From: Owenweeksia sp. | Lineage (GTDB): Bacteria > Bacteroidota > Bacteroidia > Flavobacteriales > Schleiferiaceae | NCBI GenBank assembly: GCA_002695025.1 | Contig: NZNV01000010.1 | Coordinates: 62,001 to 126,000, forward strand | Length of the DNA stretch: 64,000 nucleotides | Reading direction: 5' to 3' | Shown: positions 45,001 to 53,718 of the stretch, one piece after another | Position numbering within the stretch: position 1 is the stretch's first letter | How the letters are laid out: each line of letters opens with the position of its first letter | Notes under the pieces: generated by a model | The model's database searches: none | Seen by the model: only the letters and a program-made list of their open reading frames with translations | Told to the model about the DNA's origin: nothing | Made by a program: the position numbers and the translations under genes

Positions 45001-45996
45001 TTAGGAGGGGTCATAGGCCCAGACAAGATAGGCCGAACCCCATGTAAAACCGCCACCAAAGGCTGAGAACACCAGGTTATCGCCTTTCCTGAGATTTTTT
45101 TCATAATCCCAAAGGCACAAAGGAAGTGTACCGTTGGTTGTGTTTCCGTATCGATGAATATTGAGCATTACTTTTTCAGGTCCGATGCCCATGCGATTGG
45201 CCGTTGCGTCAATAATACGCTTGTTGGCCTGGTGGGGCACGAGGTAGGCAATATCATCGGAACGAAGGTTATTACGGTCCATGATACGGGCCGATACTTC
45301 AGCCATATTATTAACCGCAAACTTGAAGACCTGCTGACCTTCCTGGTGCACAAAGTGCTCCCGGTTTTCTACGGTTTCGTGTGAAGGCGGACGCATAGAC
45401 CCTCCCGACTTGATGTACAGGAACTCACGGCCAGCACCATCACTTTTCAGGATAGAGTCCTGAAGACCATATCCTTCTTCGTTGGGTTCAAGCAGAACGG
45501 CACCGGCACCATCGCCAAATATTACACAGGTAGTACGGTCAGTATAATCAATAATGGAGGACATCTTATCTCCACCCACCACAACTACTTTTTTGTATTT
45601 ACCGGTTTCTATGAATTGTGAGCCGGTAACAAGGCCGTACAAAAACCCGGAACAAGCCGATTGCAGGTCAAAGCTAAAAGCATTCGTAGCGCCAATTTTG
45701 GTAGCTATGTAGGCAGCCGTAGAGGCCACAGGCATATCGGGAGTAGTGGTAGAGCATATCAACAGATCTATCTCACTGCCTTCGATACCTCTTTTAGTAA
45801 GGAGTTCCTCCACAGCTTTAATGCCCATAAAGGACGTTCCGGCTCCTTCTTCCTTTAGTATTCTTCTTTCCTTAATGCCCGTTCGCGAGGTGATCCATTC
45901 GTCCGTGGTATCCACCATGGTCTCCAGTATCTGGTTGGTAAGCCTGTATTCAGGTATATAACCGCCAACTGAAGTAATTGCTGCTTTTACTGCCAT
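45001..45996 (-). CDS. fabH: 3-oxoacyl-ACP synthase III
   Basis: Condenses acetyl-CoA (or a branched primer) with malonyl-ACP to start fatty acid chains. 331 residues. The catalytic triad is visible: C115 in QSACSGFLYG, the histidine in VPHQANKRI, and the asparagine in YGNTTNGT. The start overlaps the plsX stop by one base. A branched-chain primer preference is common in the phylum but cannot be read here. Confidence 0.96.
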   Translation of the reverse strand: MAVKAAITSVGGYIPEYRLTNQILETMVDTTDEWITSRTGIKERRILKEEGAGTSFMGIKAVEELLTKRGIEGSEIDLLICSTTTPDMPVASTAAYIATKIGATNAFSFDLQSACSGFLYGLVTGSQFIETGKYKKVVVVGGDKMSSIIDYTDRTTCVIFGDGAGAVLLEPNEEGYGLQDSILKSDGAGREFLYIKSGGSMRPPSHETVENREHFVHQEGQQVFKFAVNNMAEVSARIMDRNNLRSDDIAYLVPHQANKRIIDATANRMGIGPEKVMLNIHRYGNTTNGTLPLCLWDYEKNLRKGDNLVFSAFGGGFTWGSAYLVWAYDPS

Positions 45997-46937
45997 TATT
46001 GAAATGCTTTCTTTATATGCTGGGCCAAATTGGCCGATGCTACTTTTTCAGAAGCGAGGATCATATTAGAGATAGCCAAAGCACTGGAAACCCCATGTCC
46101 TAAAATTACATTTCCGTTAACACCCAAAACCGGTGTCCCCCCGTATTGCTCGTAATTGAATAAGCTAAGGTAATCATCATTGACTTTTCTCTGTTGCAAA
46201 AGCTTATAAAAACCTTCTGCCTGTTTGAGGAAAATATTCCCGGTAAACCCGTCACATACTGTAACATCCACATTACCATCAAAGAAATCTCGCGGCTCAA
46301 TGTTACCGATGAAGTTCAATGAAGCTTCTGACCGCAGGAGTTCATGCGCTTTTTGGTACAGCGGACTACCTTTACTTTTTTCACTTCCTGTATTTAACAA
46401 GCCGACACGTGCCTTGTTTATACCCCACACTTCACGGGCATATATTTCACCAAGCTGCGCAAACTGCACCAGCATCTCTGGCTTACACTCTACGTTGATA
46501 CCCACATCCAGCAAAATATTCTTTCGGCCATTGGGCAACGGGAATGCAGAAGCCACACAGGGCCTTACGATGCCCTCAATAGCCTTTAAGGCATGCATAG
46601 CGCCAACCATTACCGCACCGGAATGGCCGGCACTGGCCAGAACATCAATTTTTTGGGAAGCTAAAAGCGCATAACCCTTTGCCAGGCTGGAATCGGGTTT
46701 TTGTTGAAAAGCACGGATAGGGTTTTCATCCATGTGAATGACTTCACTGGCATGAACAACAAACAGGCGATCATCTTTCAAACCCTGTCTGGAGAGAAAC
46801 TCATCAATAGTAGTCTGGTCTCCGATCAGCCAAAGTTGGGAATCCGGACCAAGTTGCTGAAGCACACCGGCCACTCCCTCTAAAGTAGCAAGGGGGGCAT
46901 AATCTCCCCCCATCATGTCAATTCCTATTTTTACCAT
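45996..46937 (-). CDS. plsX: Phosphate acyltransferase PlsX
   Basis: Converts acyl-ACP to acyl-phosphate, the acyl donor for PlsY in phospholipid synthesis. 313 residues from the ATG at 46937 (MVKIGIDMMGGDYAP); an ATG at 46952 would add five residues. Conserved blocks are HASEVIHMDENPIRAFQQKPDSSL, SAGHSGAVMVGA and VTVCDGFTGNIFLKQAEG. The order rpmF-plsX-fabH is widely conserved in bacteria. Confidence 0.96.
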   Translation of the reverse strand: MVKIGIDMMGGDYAPLATLEGVAGVLQQLGPDSQLWLIGDQTTIDEFLSRQGLKDDRLFVVHASEVIHMDENPIRAFQQKPDSSLAKGYALLASQKIDVLASAGHSGAVMVGAMHALKAIEGIVRPCVASAFPLPNGRKNILLDVGINVECKPEMLVQFAQLGEIYAREVWGINKARVGLLNTGSEKSKGSPLYQKAHELLRSEASLNFIGNIEPRDFFDGNVDVTVCDGFTGNIFLKQAEGFYKLLQQRKVNDDYLSLFNYEQYGGTPVLGVNGNVILGHGVSSALAISNMILASEKVASANLAQHIKKAFQ

Positions 46938-46982
46938 AAGAAGCGAAAGCACAGCCTGTTAAGCGCGCCTTCTATCACTTTC

Positions 46983-47171
46983 TCAGGCTACTTCTTTTTC
47001 CATTACCACTTTACCTTTATAGTAAAGCTTTCCTTCGTGCCAGTAAGCACGGTGGTACAGGTGGGGCTCACCGGTAGTAGGACAAACGGCTACGGTAGGC
47101 GCAACGGCCTTGTAGTGCGTTCTTCTCTTATCTCTTCTTGTTTTCGACTGCTTACGCTTAGGATGTGCCAT
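46983..47171 (-). CDS. rpmF: 50S ribosomal protein L32
   Basis: 62 residues: [19 protein letters not shown], then the middle [23 protein letters not shown]. It has one cysteine in the zinc-ribbon region rather than four ([14 protein letters not shown]), the zinc-free form. It lies between the DUF177 gene (20 bp) and plsX (45 bp). Confidence 0.96.
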   Translation of the reverse strand: MAHPKRKQSKTRRDKRRTHYKAVAPTVAVCPTTGEPHLYHRAYWHEGKLYYKGKVVMEKEVA

Positions 47172-47191
47172 TTCCTTATGGTATTTCTAAA

Positions 47192-47725
47192 TTAATTTAA
47201 AAGATTTTTCAACTTATCCCACCGGGGATCGGTTTCCTGAGTTTCCTGATCACTATGCGTTTGTCCCGGGCTCATGTCCTCCAGCCTTTTCAATATATCT
47301 TTACCTTTTTTACCGGCCGCCACATCGGGGTGAACCTTTTTAAGGGGCACCGCCAGTACGGCCAGTTCATAAAGATACTGGGCTACATTTACCTTATGCT
47401 CCCCCTGGGGAATAATCAGTATATCCTCCTGGGTATCATCATATTCATCTCCAAACTTCACTACCAGTGAAATTTTATTCTCCAAGCGCAGGTCAAATAG
47501 CTCCATGGTAAGGTCGCAGGGTACTCTTACGCTTCCATTCAGCGCAAAATCAAAATCCAGCGCGTTATTTTTCTTATCCATGACTGCCTTAACCTTTAGG
47601 TCAGCATCGTCAAACTCATCGTAATCAAAAGCCTCAAAGAACTTTTTATCGAGCTGATAATCAAACTCGTGCTTTCCTAACTTCAGCCCGGAAAATTTTA
47701 TATCAAATTCCTTCAACACACTCAT
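47192..47725 (-). CDS. DUF177/YceD family protein
   Basis: 177 residues. Members are linked to 23S rRNA accumulation and almost always precede rpmF, as here. Visible features are VRVPCDLTMELFDLRL, the second conserved stretch EYDDTQEDILIIPQGEHKVNVAQYLYELAVLAVPLKKVHP and an acidic C-terminus with DPRWDKLKNLL, typical of the family. It lies 54 bp after pdxA. Confidence 0.93.
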   Translation of the reverse strand: MSVLKEFDIKFSGLKLGKHEFDYQLDKKFFEAFDYDEFDDADLKVKAVMDKKNNALDFDFALNGSVRVPCDLTMELFDLRLENKISLVVKFGDEYDDTQEDILIIPQGEHKVNVAQYLYELAVLAVPLKKVHPDVAAGKKGKDILKRLEDMSPGQTHSDQETQETDPRWDKLKNLLN

Positions 47726-47779
47726 GACCGCTCAAAAAGTTAGAGCCGGCAAAGTTACAAAATCTTTTGATTGAACAAG

Positions 47780-48832
47780 CTAATCGTCTTTCTTTCCGCG
47801 ATTTATCTTTAACGGGTTCTTTTCGATCTCCCGGGTAATGGCTCTGCGCTTTACCAGATCGCAGGCCAACAGCACCGCTTCACGGAAAGAAGATTCATCC
47901 GCAACACTCTTTCCGGCAATGTCAAAACCGGTACCATGGTCTGGGCTGGTACGTATTACGGGCAAGCCGGCACTATAATTTACTCCGCGGCCGAATGACA
48001 TGCTTTTAAAAGGTATAAGGCCCTGGTCATGGTACATAGCCAGGATAGCATCAAAGTTCCGGTAATTACCACTGCCAAAAAAACTATCGGCTGGATAAGG
48101 ACCGAAGGCTGCTATGCCATTCTCCAATGCTTGTTGCACGGCCGGAGCCACAACCCTGTCATCCTCATCTCCTATAAGACCGTGGTCTCCGGCATGAGGG
48201 TTCAAAGACAAAACTGCTATCCTTCCCTTATTGATATGGAAATCTTTTTTAAGGCTATGATGTATAGACCTCAGTTTTTTAAGAATCAGCTCTGCATTAA
48301 GCTGTGATGCGACTTCCGACACCGGGATATGGACCGTGGCCAGGGCCATGCGCATATCCTCACTGACCATCATCATGGTGGCCTTGCTCTTGAAGCGACT
48401 TTCCAGGTAATCCGTGTGCCCGGCAAACTTAAAGTGCTCTCCTTGTATAGTAGCCTTATGAATAGGCGCTGTTACCAGCGCATCAATGGTCCTATTCTCC
48501 AGTTCACCACAGGCCGCATCCAAAGACATATAGGCATACTTACCTACTTCCTTGCTTTCTGCTCCCAGTTCCAGGATCACATCCTCTTTCCAGCAATTAA
48601 CCAGGTTGACCTTATTATGGAAAAGTTTGTCCATGCTATTAATCACCTGGAAATTAAACTTCTCCATATCGAGGGCCTTCCGATGATACGAGGCCACTTT
48701 GGTAGAAGCGAAGATCACCGGTGTGCAGAAATCCAACATCTCAGCAGGCTCAAAAGTCTTCATGATCACTTCAAGGCCAATGCCATTGAGATCACCAACG
48801 GAGATTCCTATAATGGGTTTTTGCTCTTCCAT
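47780..48832 (-). CDS. pdxA: 4-hydroxythreonine-4-phosphate dehydrogenase PdxA
   Basis: DXP-dependent vitamin B6 synthesis; oxidises 4-phosphohydroxythreonine with NAD. 350 residues. Start IIGISVGDLNGIGLEVIMK; the metal-binding histidines are in FAGHTDYL, NPHAGDHGLIGDEDD and YHDQGLIPFKS. Its ATG overlaps the aminopeptidase stop by one base (TAATG). The DXP it depends on is made by dxs at 53.7-55.4 kb in the same window. Confidence 0.95.
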   Translation of the reverse strand: MEEQKPIIGISVGDLNGIGLEVIMKTFEPAEMLDFCTPVIFASTKVASYHRKALDMEKFNFQVINSMDKLFHNKVNLVNCWKEDVILELGAESKEVGKYAYMSLDAACGELENRTIDALVTAPIHKATIQGEHFKFAGHTDYLESRFKSKATMMMVSEDMRMALATVHIPVSEVASQLNAELILKKLRSIHHSLKKDFHINKGRIAVLSLNPHAGDHGLIGDEDDRVVAPAVQQALENGIAAFGPYPADSFFGSGNYRNFDAILAMYHDQGLIPFKSMSFGRGVNYSAGLPVIRTSPDHGTGFDIAGKSVADESSFREAVLLACDLVKRRAITREIEKNPLKINRGKKDD

Positions 48833-50259
48833 TAAGCACGGTGCTTTAAGAAGTTATACAACAGACGAACGCCTACCCCGGTACCGCCTTGCAGGCGATA
48901 TTCATGATCTGCACTTAAAAAGGCGGGTCCGGCAATATCCAGGTGTATATATGGATAATCCGTAAACCGCTCCAGGAATTTGCCAGCCGTAATGGCCCCT
49001 CCTTCCCTTCCACCTATATTCTTCACATCGGCAATGGACGATTTAAGCAATTCATTGTATTCATCCCAAAAGGGGAAGCGGGCGATCCTTTCATAGGTTT
49101 CTTTACCAGAACGATCCATTTGTTCAAAGTAATCGTCATCAGCATTCCCCATGGCTACTATACCATATTTACCAATAGCCACGGCTGCAGCACCGGTTAA
49201 AGTGGCTAGGTCCACCACCAGTTCCGGCTTATATTTTTTGGCGTAGGCCAGGGCATCCGCCAGTATCATGCGGCCTTCGGCATCGGTATTCAAAACCTCA
49301 ACCGTGGAACCATCATACATTTTAATTACATCGCCCGGGGTGTAAGCCCTCTGGCCAGGACGGTTATCCGTAGCCGGCACCAGACCAATGATATGTAGTG
49401 GAAGCCTGGCTTTACTTACGGCTATCATGGTTCCGATTACAGCTGCAGCCCCTCCCATATCGCTCTTCATGGAGTCCATTGAGCCCGGTGTAGGCTTAAG
49501 GCTTAAGCCACCTGTATCGTAAACTACTCCTTTGCCCACTAATATGATCGGCTTTTTATTAAGAGGTTCACTGGGGTGATGTTCCATTATCGTAAAGGTT
49601 GGCGGATCCTGGCTTCCCTTGTTTACGGCCAGTAAACCTCCCATCTTCAGCGTTTCTATCTTCTTTTTGTTGAGCACTTCTACTTTAAAACCAAACTGCT
49701 CTCCTGCCTTTTGGGCCTCCTTGGCCAATTGAAGCGCAGTAAGATGTATTACCGGCTCATTAACCAGGTCACGAGCCTTAAAAACCCCTGCCATAATAGC
49801 ATCCAGGTCATTGATCTCCTCACGGGTAGCACCAACCAGTTTTACTTCTTCAAGAGAACTTTGCCTTTCCTTTTTATCACTGAAATACTTCAGGAACTGG
49901 TAATTGCCAAGAGCCATGCCCTCCACAAAAGCCATGGGATTGATAGAACTGGCAAGGCTCTCCACCTTCACCTTTTTAACTTTATCTGCACATAATTCCT
50001 TGCGGGCCTTATTTCCAGCAATACGCAACTTCTCTTGATGGCTATACTCATTTCCCTTGGATCCGGGTATATGAATAAGCAACCACTGGCTGGTGTAACG
50101 GTTAATGCGCACCATCGGGCTGCCTGCATCTTTGTAGGATTTTTGCCAGTATTTCTCTTCCTGCGCGGACATGGACAACTTTTGCAGGTCATCTTTTTGA
50201 GAATACAGGTAAACTGTGAACTCTGCGTTATGGGAAGACTTTACTGCGCTAAACTTCAT
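48832..50259 (-). CDS. Leucyl aminopeptidase, M17 family
   Basis: 475 residues. Cytosolic, two-metal exopeptidase. The metal-binding blocks are VGKGVVYDTGGLSLKPTPGSMDSMKSDMGG (about residues 237-266) and the family signature NTDAEGRMILADALAYA. The N-terminal non-catalytic domain is short. First gene of the minus-strand run ending with accC; pdxA starts on its stop codon. Confidence 0.95.
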   Translation of the reverse strand: MKFSAVKSSHNAEFTVYLYSQKDDLQKLSMSAQEEKYWQKSYKDAGSPMVRINRYTSQWLLIHIPGSKGNEYSHQEKLRIAGNKARKELCADKVKKVKVESLASSINPMAFVEGMALGNYQFLKYFSDKKERQSSLEEVKLVGATREEINDLDAIMAGVFKARDLVNEPVIHLTALQLAKEAQKAGEQFGFKVEVLNKKKIETLKMGGLLAVNKGSQDPPTFTIMEHHPSEPLNKKPIILVGKGVVYDTGGLSLKPTPGSMDSMKSDMGGAAAVIGTMIAVSKARLPLHIIGLVPATDNRPGQRAYTPGDVIKMYDGSTVEVLNTDAEGRMILADALAYAKKYKPELVVDLATLTGAAAVAIGKYGIVAMGNADDDYFEQMDRSGKETYERIARFPFWDEYNELLKSSIADVKNIGGREGGAITAGKFLERFTDYPYIHLDIAGPAFLSADHEYRLQGGTGVGVRLLYNFLKHRA

Positions 50260-50285
50260 AGATGTTTATTTGTTAAATTTGAAAA

Positions 50286-50293
50286 CAAAAGTA
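50286..50293 (-). promoter_or_regulatory. Candidate -7 box for the pepA-like - accC run
   Basis: On the minus strand it reads TACTTTTG, matching TAnnTTTG, 26 bp before the aminopeptidase ATG. The -33 element is not clear. Confidence 0.35.
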
Positions 50294-50406
50294 TTACTAT
50301 TTAAAGCAACCTTTTAACAAGCTTGACATCCAATAAAATAAGCATATCGTATTTGAGTTATAATGCTGGAGGTATCCGGAATGTTTGATTGCCCTGACCC
50401 CATTGA

Positions 50407-53112
50407 ATGAAGAAATTACTACTACTTATCTTATTGATCGGGTTTCCGCTTCACGAGGCTCTATGCACCCATAATCGCGCGGGAGAGATAACCTATAAAT
50501 GGCTGGGTGGTACTACCTATGAAGCTACTATAACCACCTACACCAAAGAGTCGGTAACGGCTGACCGGTGTGTGCTTGAACTTTTCTGGGGTGATGGTAG
50601 CAGCTCTATCCTTCCACGCGTAAATGGTCCGCTGGGAGGCTGTGACTCCAGCGGAATGGGCGAGTTTCTCGGGAATGATATACAGGTGAACCGCTATATA
50701 GGAACCCATACCTATAATACCGTTTCCGGGGCCAAGGGCTATATCCTGCACTTTGAAGATCCCAACCGTAACGCAGGTATCAATAATATTGTCCAATCCA
50801 TCACCGTACCTTTTTACGTGCAAACGGAGCTGTTTATAGCACCCAGCCTGGGAGGCAACAACTCGCCCGTTCTGTTGGAACCTCCTATTGATAATGGTTG
50901 TACCGGACAGATATTCAAGCACAACCCTGCCGCCTATGATGAAGATGGTGACAGCCTTGCCTACCGTTTAGTACTTTGCCGCACAACCGATGGACGGGAG
51001 TTACAGACCATTTACGACCCTCAGTATGTTCAGGACAGTATAGAGATTGACCCTTATACAGGTCAATTGATTTGGGACCTTCCACGAAATGTGGGTCAGT
51101 TCAATTTTGCCATTCAGATAGATGAATACCGGAAAACGGGTAACGGTAGCTATTTCCGCATCGGTTACGTGGTGCGTGACCTCCAGGTAGATATCCTGGA
51201 CTGTGGGAACAACCCTCCCCAAATACAACCAGTAGGTCCATTTTGTGTGGAAGCCGGACAAACCCTGAACTTTAATGTAACCGCCACAGACCCGGACGGA
51301 GACCCTATTACTTTTACAGCAGAAGGCGGCCCTTTTGCCACATCCAACGCAGCAAGCTTTACCGGCAATGTCCAGCCTAACCAGTACCGCCTTCCTCCCA
51401 GGACGGAAAGTTTTAGCTGGACCACCAACTGCAGTAACGTACGTCAGCAACCTTACTATGTGATCCTTAAAGCTAAGGATTCTGTTGAAAACCCCTTCTT
51501 TGACACCCCGTTGGCCGATGTGGTTACTGTTGAGATCCGGGTAGTGGCCCCCGCCCCGGAAAACCCCCTGGCTACTGCCCAGGACAATTTTATAGACCTC
51601 CGGTGGGATGAAAGTATCTGCAAGCAAGCTATTGGCTACCGCCTGTACAGGCGGGAAGACAGCTACGGTTTTGTGCCGGCCGAATGTGAAACCGGGGTGC
51701 CGGAATACACCGGCTACGAACTCCTGGCAGACATCCCGGGCTTATCCAATACTACGTACCAGGATTCACAGGATCTTCAAAGGGGGGTACGGTATTGTTA
51801 TATGGTAATTGCTTATTTTGAAGATGCTTCCGAGAGCTATGCTTCAGTAGAATTTTGCACCGCCCTGCCTCTTTCCCTTCCCCTTATGACTAACGCGGAC
51901 GTTCTCACCACAGCCGTTACCAATGGAAAGATCCAGGTTAAGTGGATCGCTCCCCCGGCCCTTGATTCAGCAAACTTTCCCCCTCCGTATGGCTATGTGC
52001 TTTACCGCGCTACCGGCCTCAATGGTCAGGATTTCCAGCAGATTCAGGTATTTAACAGCCTTATAGACACCAACTACACCGACTCTTTGCTTAACACCCG
52101 GGATACCTCCTATCGTTATGCGGTAGATTTTCTTTCCGGGCCGGATAATGACACCGTGGGCCGGGCAGATCCCGGTAGCTCGGTGTACCTGGAACCCGTG
52201 CCTTTTGACGAAGGAATTCTTCTGAATTTTACCCACAATACTCCGTGGTTCAATTATGAATATGTGATTTACCGGGAAGATAGCCCCGGAAGCACCAATT
52301 TTATAGCTATTGACACCGCTTTTACGGACAGCTACCGCGATACCGGCCTCGTAAACGGAGATACTTACTGTTATAAAGTGGAAGCCTTTGGGCGGTATAC
52401 GGCTTCCAACACATTGCCCATGCCGTTGGTGAACTTTTCACAGGAAATATGCGCAATACCTTTGGACACCAACGCGCCCTGCGCTCCACAGCTTACCGCC
52501 AGCTACAGTTGTGAGCAGGACTCTTTATACCTGCAATGGAGAACTCCGGATAATCTCTCCTGTAAGAATGATGTGGTGGAATACCGGCTCTATTACAAAA
52601 TGAGACCTGAGGATGATTTTCCAGAGCAGCCCTTCCGGGTCCTTTCCAGCAGTGATACCACCTACCTTATCAAGCGTTCCAACGATGGGCCTCCTGTTTC
52701 AGGCTGCTATGCCGTTACTGCGGTAGATGATGCCGACCAGGATGCAGGCGGACAAGCCAATGAAAGTCTGTTCAGTACAGAGATATGTGCCGAAACCTGT
52801 CCGCTTATCGAGTTTCCAAATGTTTTTACTCCTGATAATGATGGGTTTAACGACCTATTCTCAGCCATCAGCTTTAAGGACATCCGCGAGCTGCGAATAT
52901 CCATATACAATCGCTGGGGAACCCTGGTATACCAGAATAATGATGGAAATGATTTCCTCAATAATGGCTGGAACGGAAAGGATATCAATACTGGAGTGGA
53001 TTGTTCAGAAGGTGTGTATTACTATCTCTGCCGATATACACCGGCCGACCTTGAAACCTCAAGGGAACAGGAAGCCACTGGCTTTGTACATTTGTTCCGG
53101 GATAATAATTAA
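50407..53112 (+). CDS. Large T9SS type B surface protein with Ig/fibronectin-like domains
   Basis: 901 residues. A signal peptide (1-20, ending EALC; a lipobox is possible but unlikely) is followed by HNRAGEITYKWLGGTTY, the same kind of N-terminal module as in the 37.7 and 40.6 kb proteins. Then come cadherin/Ig-like segments with YDEDGDSLAYRL and ATDPDGDPITF, and three fibronectin III-like repeats with G-Y-x-L-Y-R (GYRLYRRED, GYVLYRATG, EYVIYRED). The C-terminal ~95 residues are TIGR04131-type: EFPNVFTPDNDGFNDLF, IYNRWGTLVYQN, GWNGKDINTGVDCSEGVYYY. Six bases separate it from ribE, so read-through is likely. Confidence 0.89.
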   Translation: MKKLLLLILLIGFPLHEALCTHNRAGEITYKWLGGTTYEATITTYTKESVTADRCVLELFWGDGSSSILPRVNGPLGGCDSSGMGEFLGNDIQVNRYIGTHTYNTVSGAKGYILHFEDPNRNAGINNIVQSITVPFYVQTELFIAPSLGGNNSPVLLEPPIDNGCTGQIFKHNPAAYDEDGDSLAYRLVLCRTTDGRELQTIYDPQYVQDSIEIDPYTGQLIWDLPRNVGQFNFAIQIDEYRKTGNGSYFRIGYVVRDLQVDILDCGNNPPQIQPVGPFCVEAGQTLNFNVTATDPDGDPITFTAEGGPFATSNAASFTGNVQPNQYRLPPRTESFSWTTNCSNVRQQPYYVILKAKDSVENPFFDTPLADVVTVEIRVVAPAPENPLATAQDNFIDLRWDESICKQAIGYRLYRREDSYGFVPAECETGVPEYTGYELLADIPGLSNTTYQDSQDLQRGVRYCYMVIAYFEDASESYASVEFCTALPLSLPLMTNADVLTTAVTNGKIQVKWIAPPALDSANFPPPYGYVLYRATGLNGQDFQQIQVFNSLIDTNYTDSLLNTRDTSYRYAVDFLSGPDNDTVGRADPGSSVYLEPVPFDEGILLNFTHNTPWFNYEYVIYREDSPGSTNFIAIDTAFTDSYRDTGLVNGDTYCYKVEAFGRYTASNTLPMPLVNFSQEICAIPLDTNAPCAPQLTASYSCEQDSLYLQWRTPDNLSCKNDVVEYRLYYKMRPEDDFPEQPFRVLSSSDTTYLIKRSNDGPPVSGCYAVTAVDDADQDAGGQANESLFSTEICAETCPLIEFPNVFTPDNDGFNDLFSAISFKDIRELRISIYNRWGTLVYQNNDGNDFLNNGWNGKDINTGVDCSEGVYYYLCRYTPADLETSREQEATGFVHLFRDNN

Positions 53113-53118
53113 GAAACT

Positions 53119-53718
53119 ATGTTTACGGGCATCATCGAAACGATGGGTCAGGTAAAGCGCATTGATAAAGAAGACAGCAATGTACATTTTACTATAGCCT
53201 CATCCTTTACCCACGACCTTCAGATAGACCAAAGTGTGGCCCATAATGGTGCCTGCCTTACCGTGGTATCACTGGATGATGACCAGTATACAGTAACGGC
53301 TATTGATGAAACCCTTCGAAAAACCAATCTTGGAGACCTGAAGGAAGGCGATCACATAAACCTGGAGCGTTGCACTCAAATGGGAGGAAGGCTGGATGGA
53401 CATATCGTTCAAGGACACGTGGACCAAACCGCTACCTGCACCCGGATTGAAGACCAGCACGGAAGCTGGAAATATTATTTCAAATACCAGCCCGATACAG
53501 CTCATATTACCGTTGAAAAGGGTTCTGTTTGTGTAAATGGGGTAAGTCTTACCGTAGTAGACAGCTATGATGACCTCTTTTCTGTAGCCATTATCCCTTA
53601 CACGCGGGAGCATACCACCTTCAAATACTTACAAGAAGGCGAAAAAGTAAACCTCGAATTTGATATTATCGGAAAATATGTGGCCCGGATAATGGGGCTA
53701 CGGGTTACCGATCAATAA
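53119..53718 (+). CDS. ribE: Riboflavin synthase, alpha chain
   Basis: Dismutates two 6,7-dimethyl-8-ribityllumazine molecules to riboflavin. 199 residues in two lumazine-binding repeats: MFTGIIETMGQV with GACLTVVSL, then VQGHVDQTATC and GVSLTVVDS. Length and domain order are standard. It follows a T9SS cargo gene by six bases and overlaps the convergent dxs by 14 bp. No FMN riboswitch fits in front of it. Confidence 0.96.
   Translation: MFTGIIETMGQVKRIDKEDSNVHFTIASSFTHDLQIDQSVAHNGACLTVVSLDDDQYTVTAIDETLRKTNLGDLKEGDHINLERCTQMGGRLDGHIVQGHVDQTATCTRIEDQHGSWKYYFKYQPDTAHITVEKGSVCVNGVSLTVVDSYDDLFSVAIIPYTREHTTFKYLQEGEKVNLEFDIIGKYVARIMGLRVTDQ

Noticed and set aside
51001-51627. 208-codon minus-strand frame inside the 901-residue cargo gene
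   Set aside because: It is antisense to a continuous, domain-bearing reading frame; its translation has no recognisable features.
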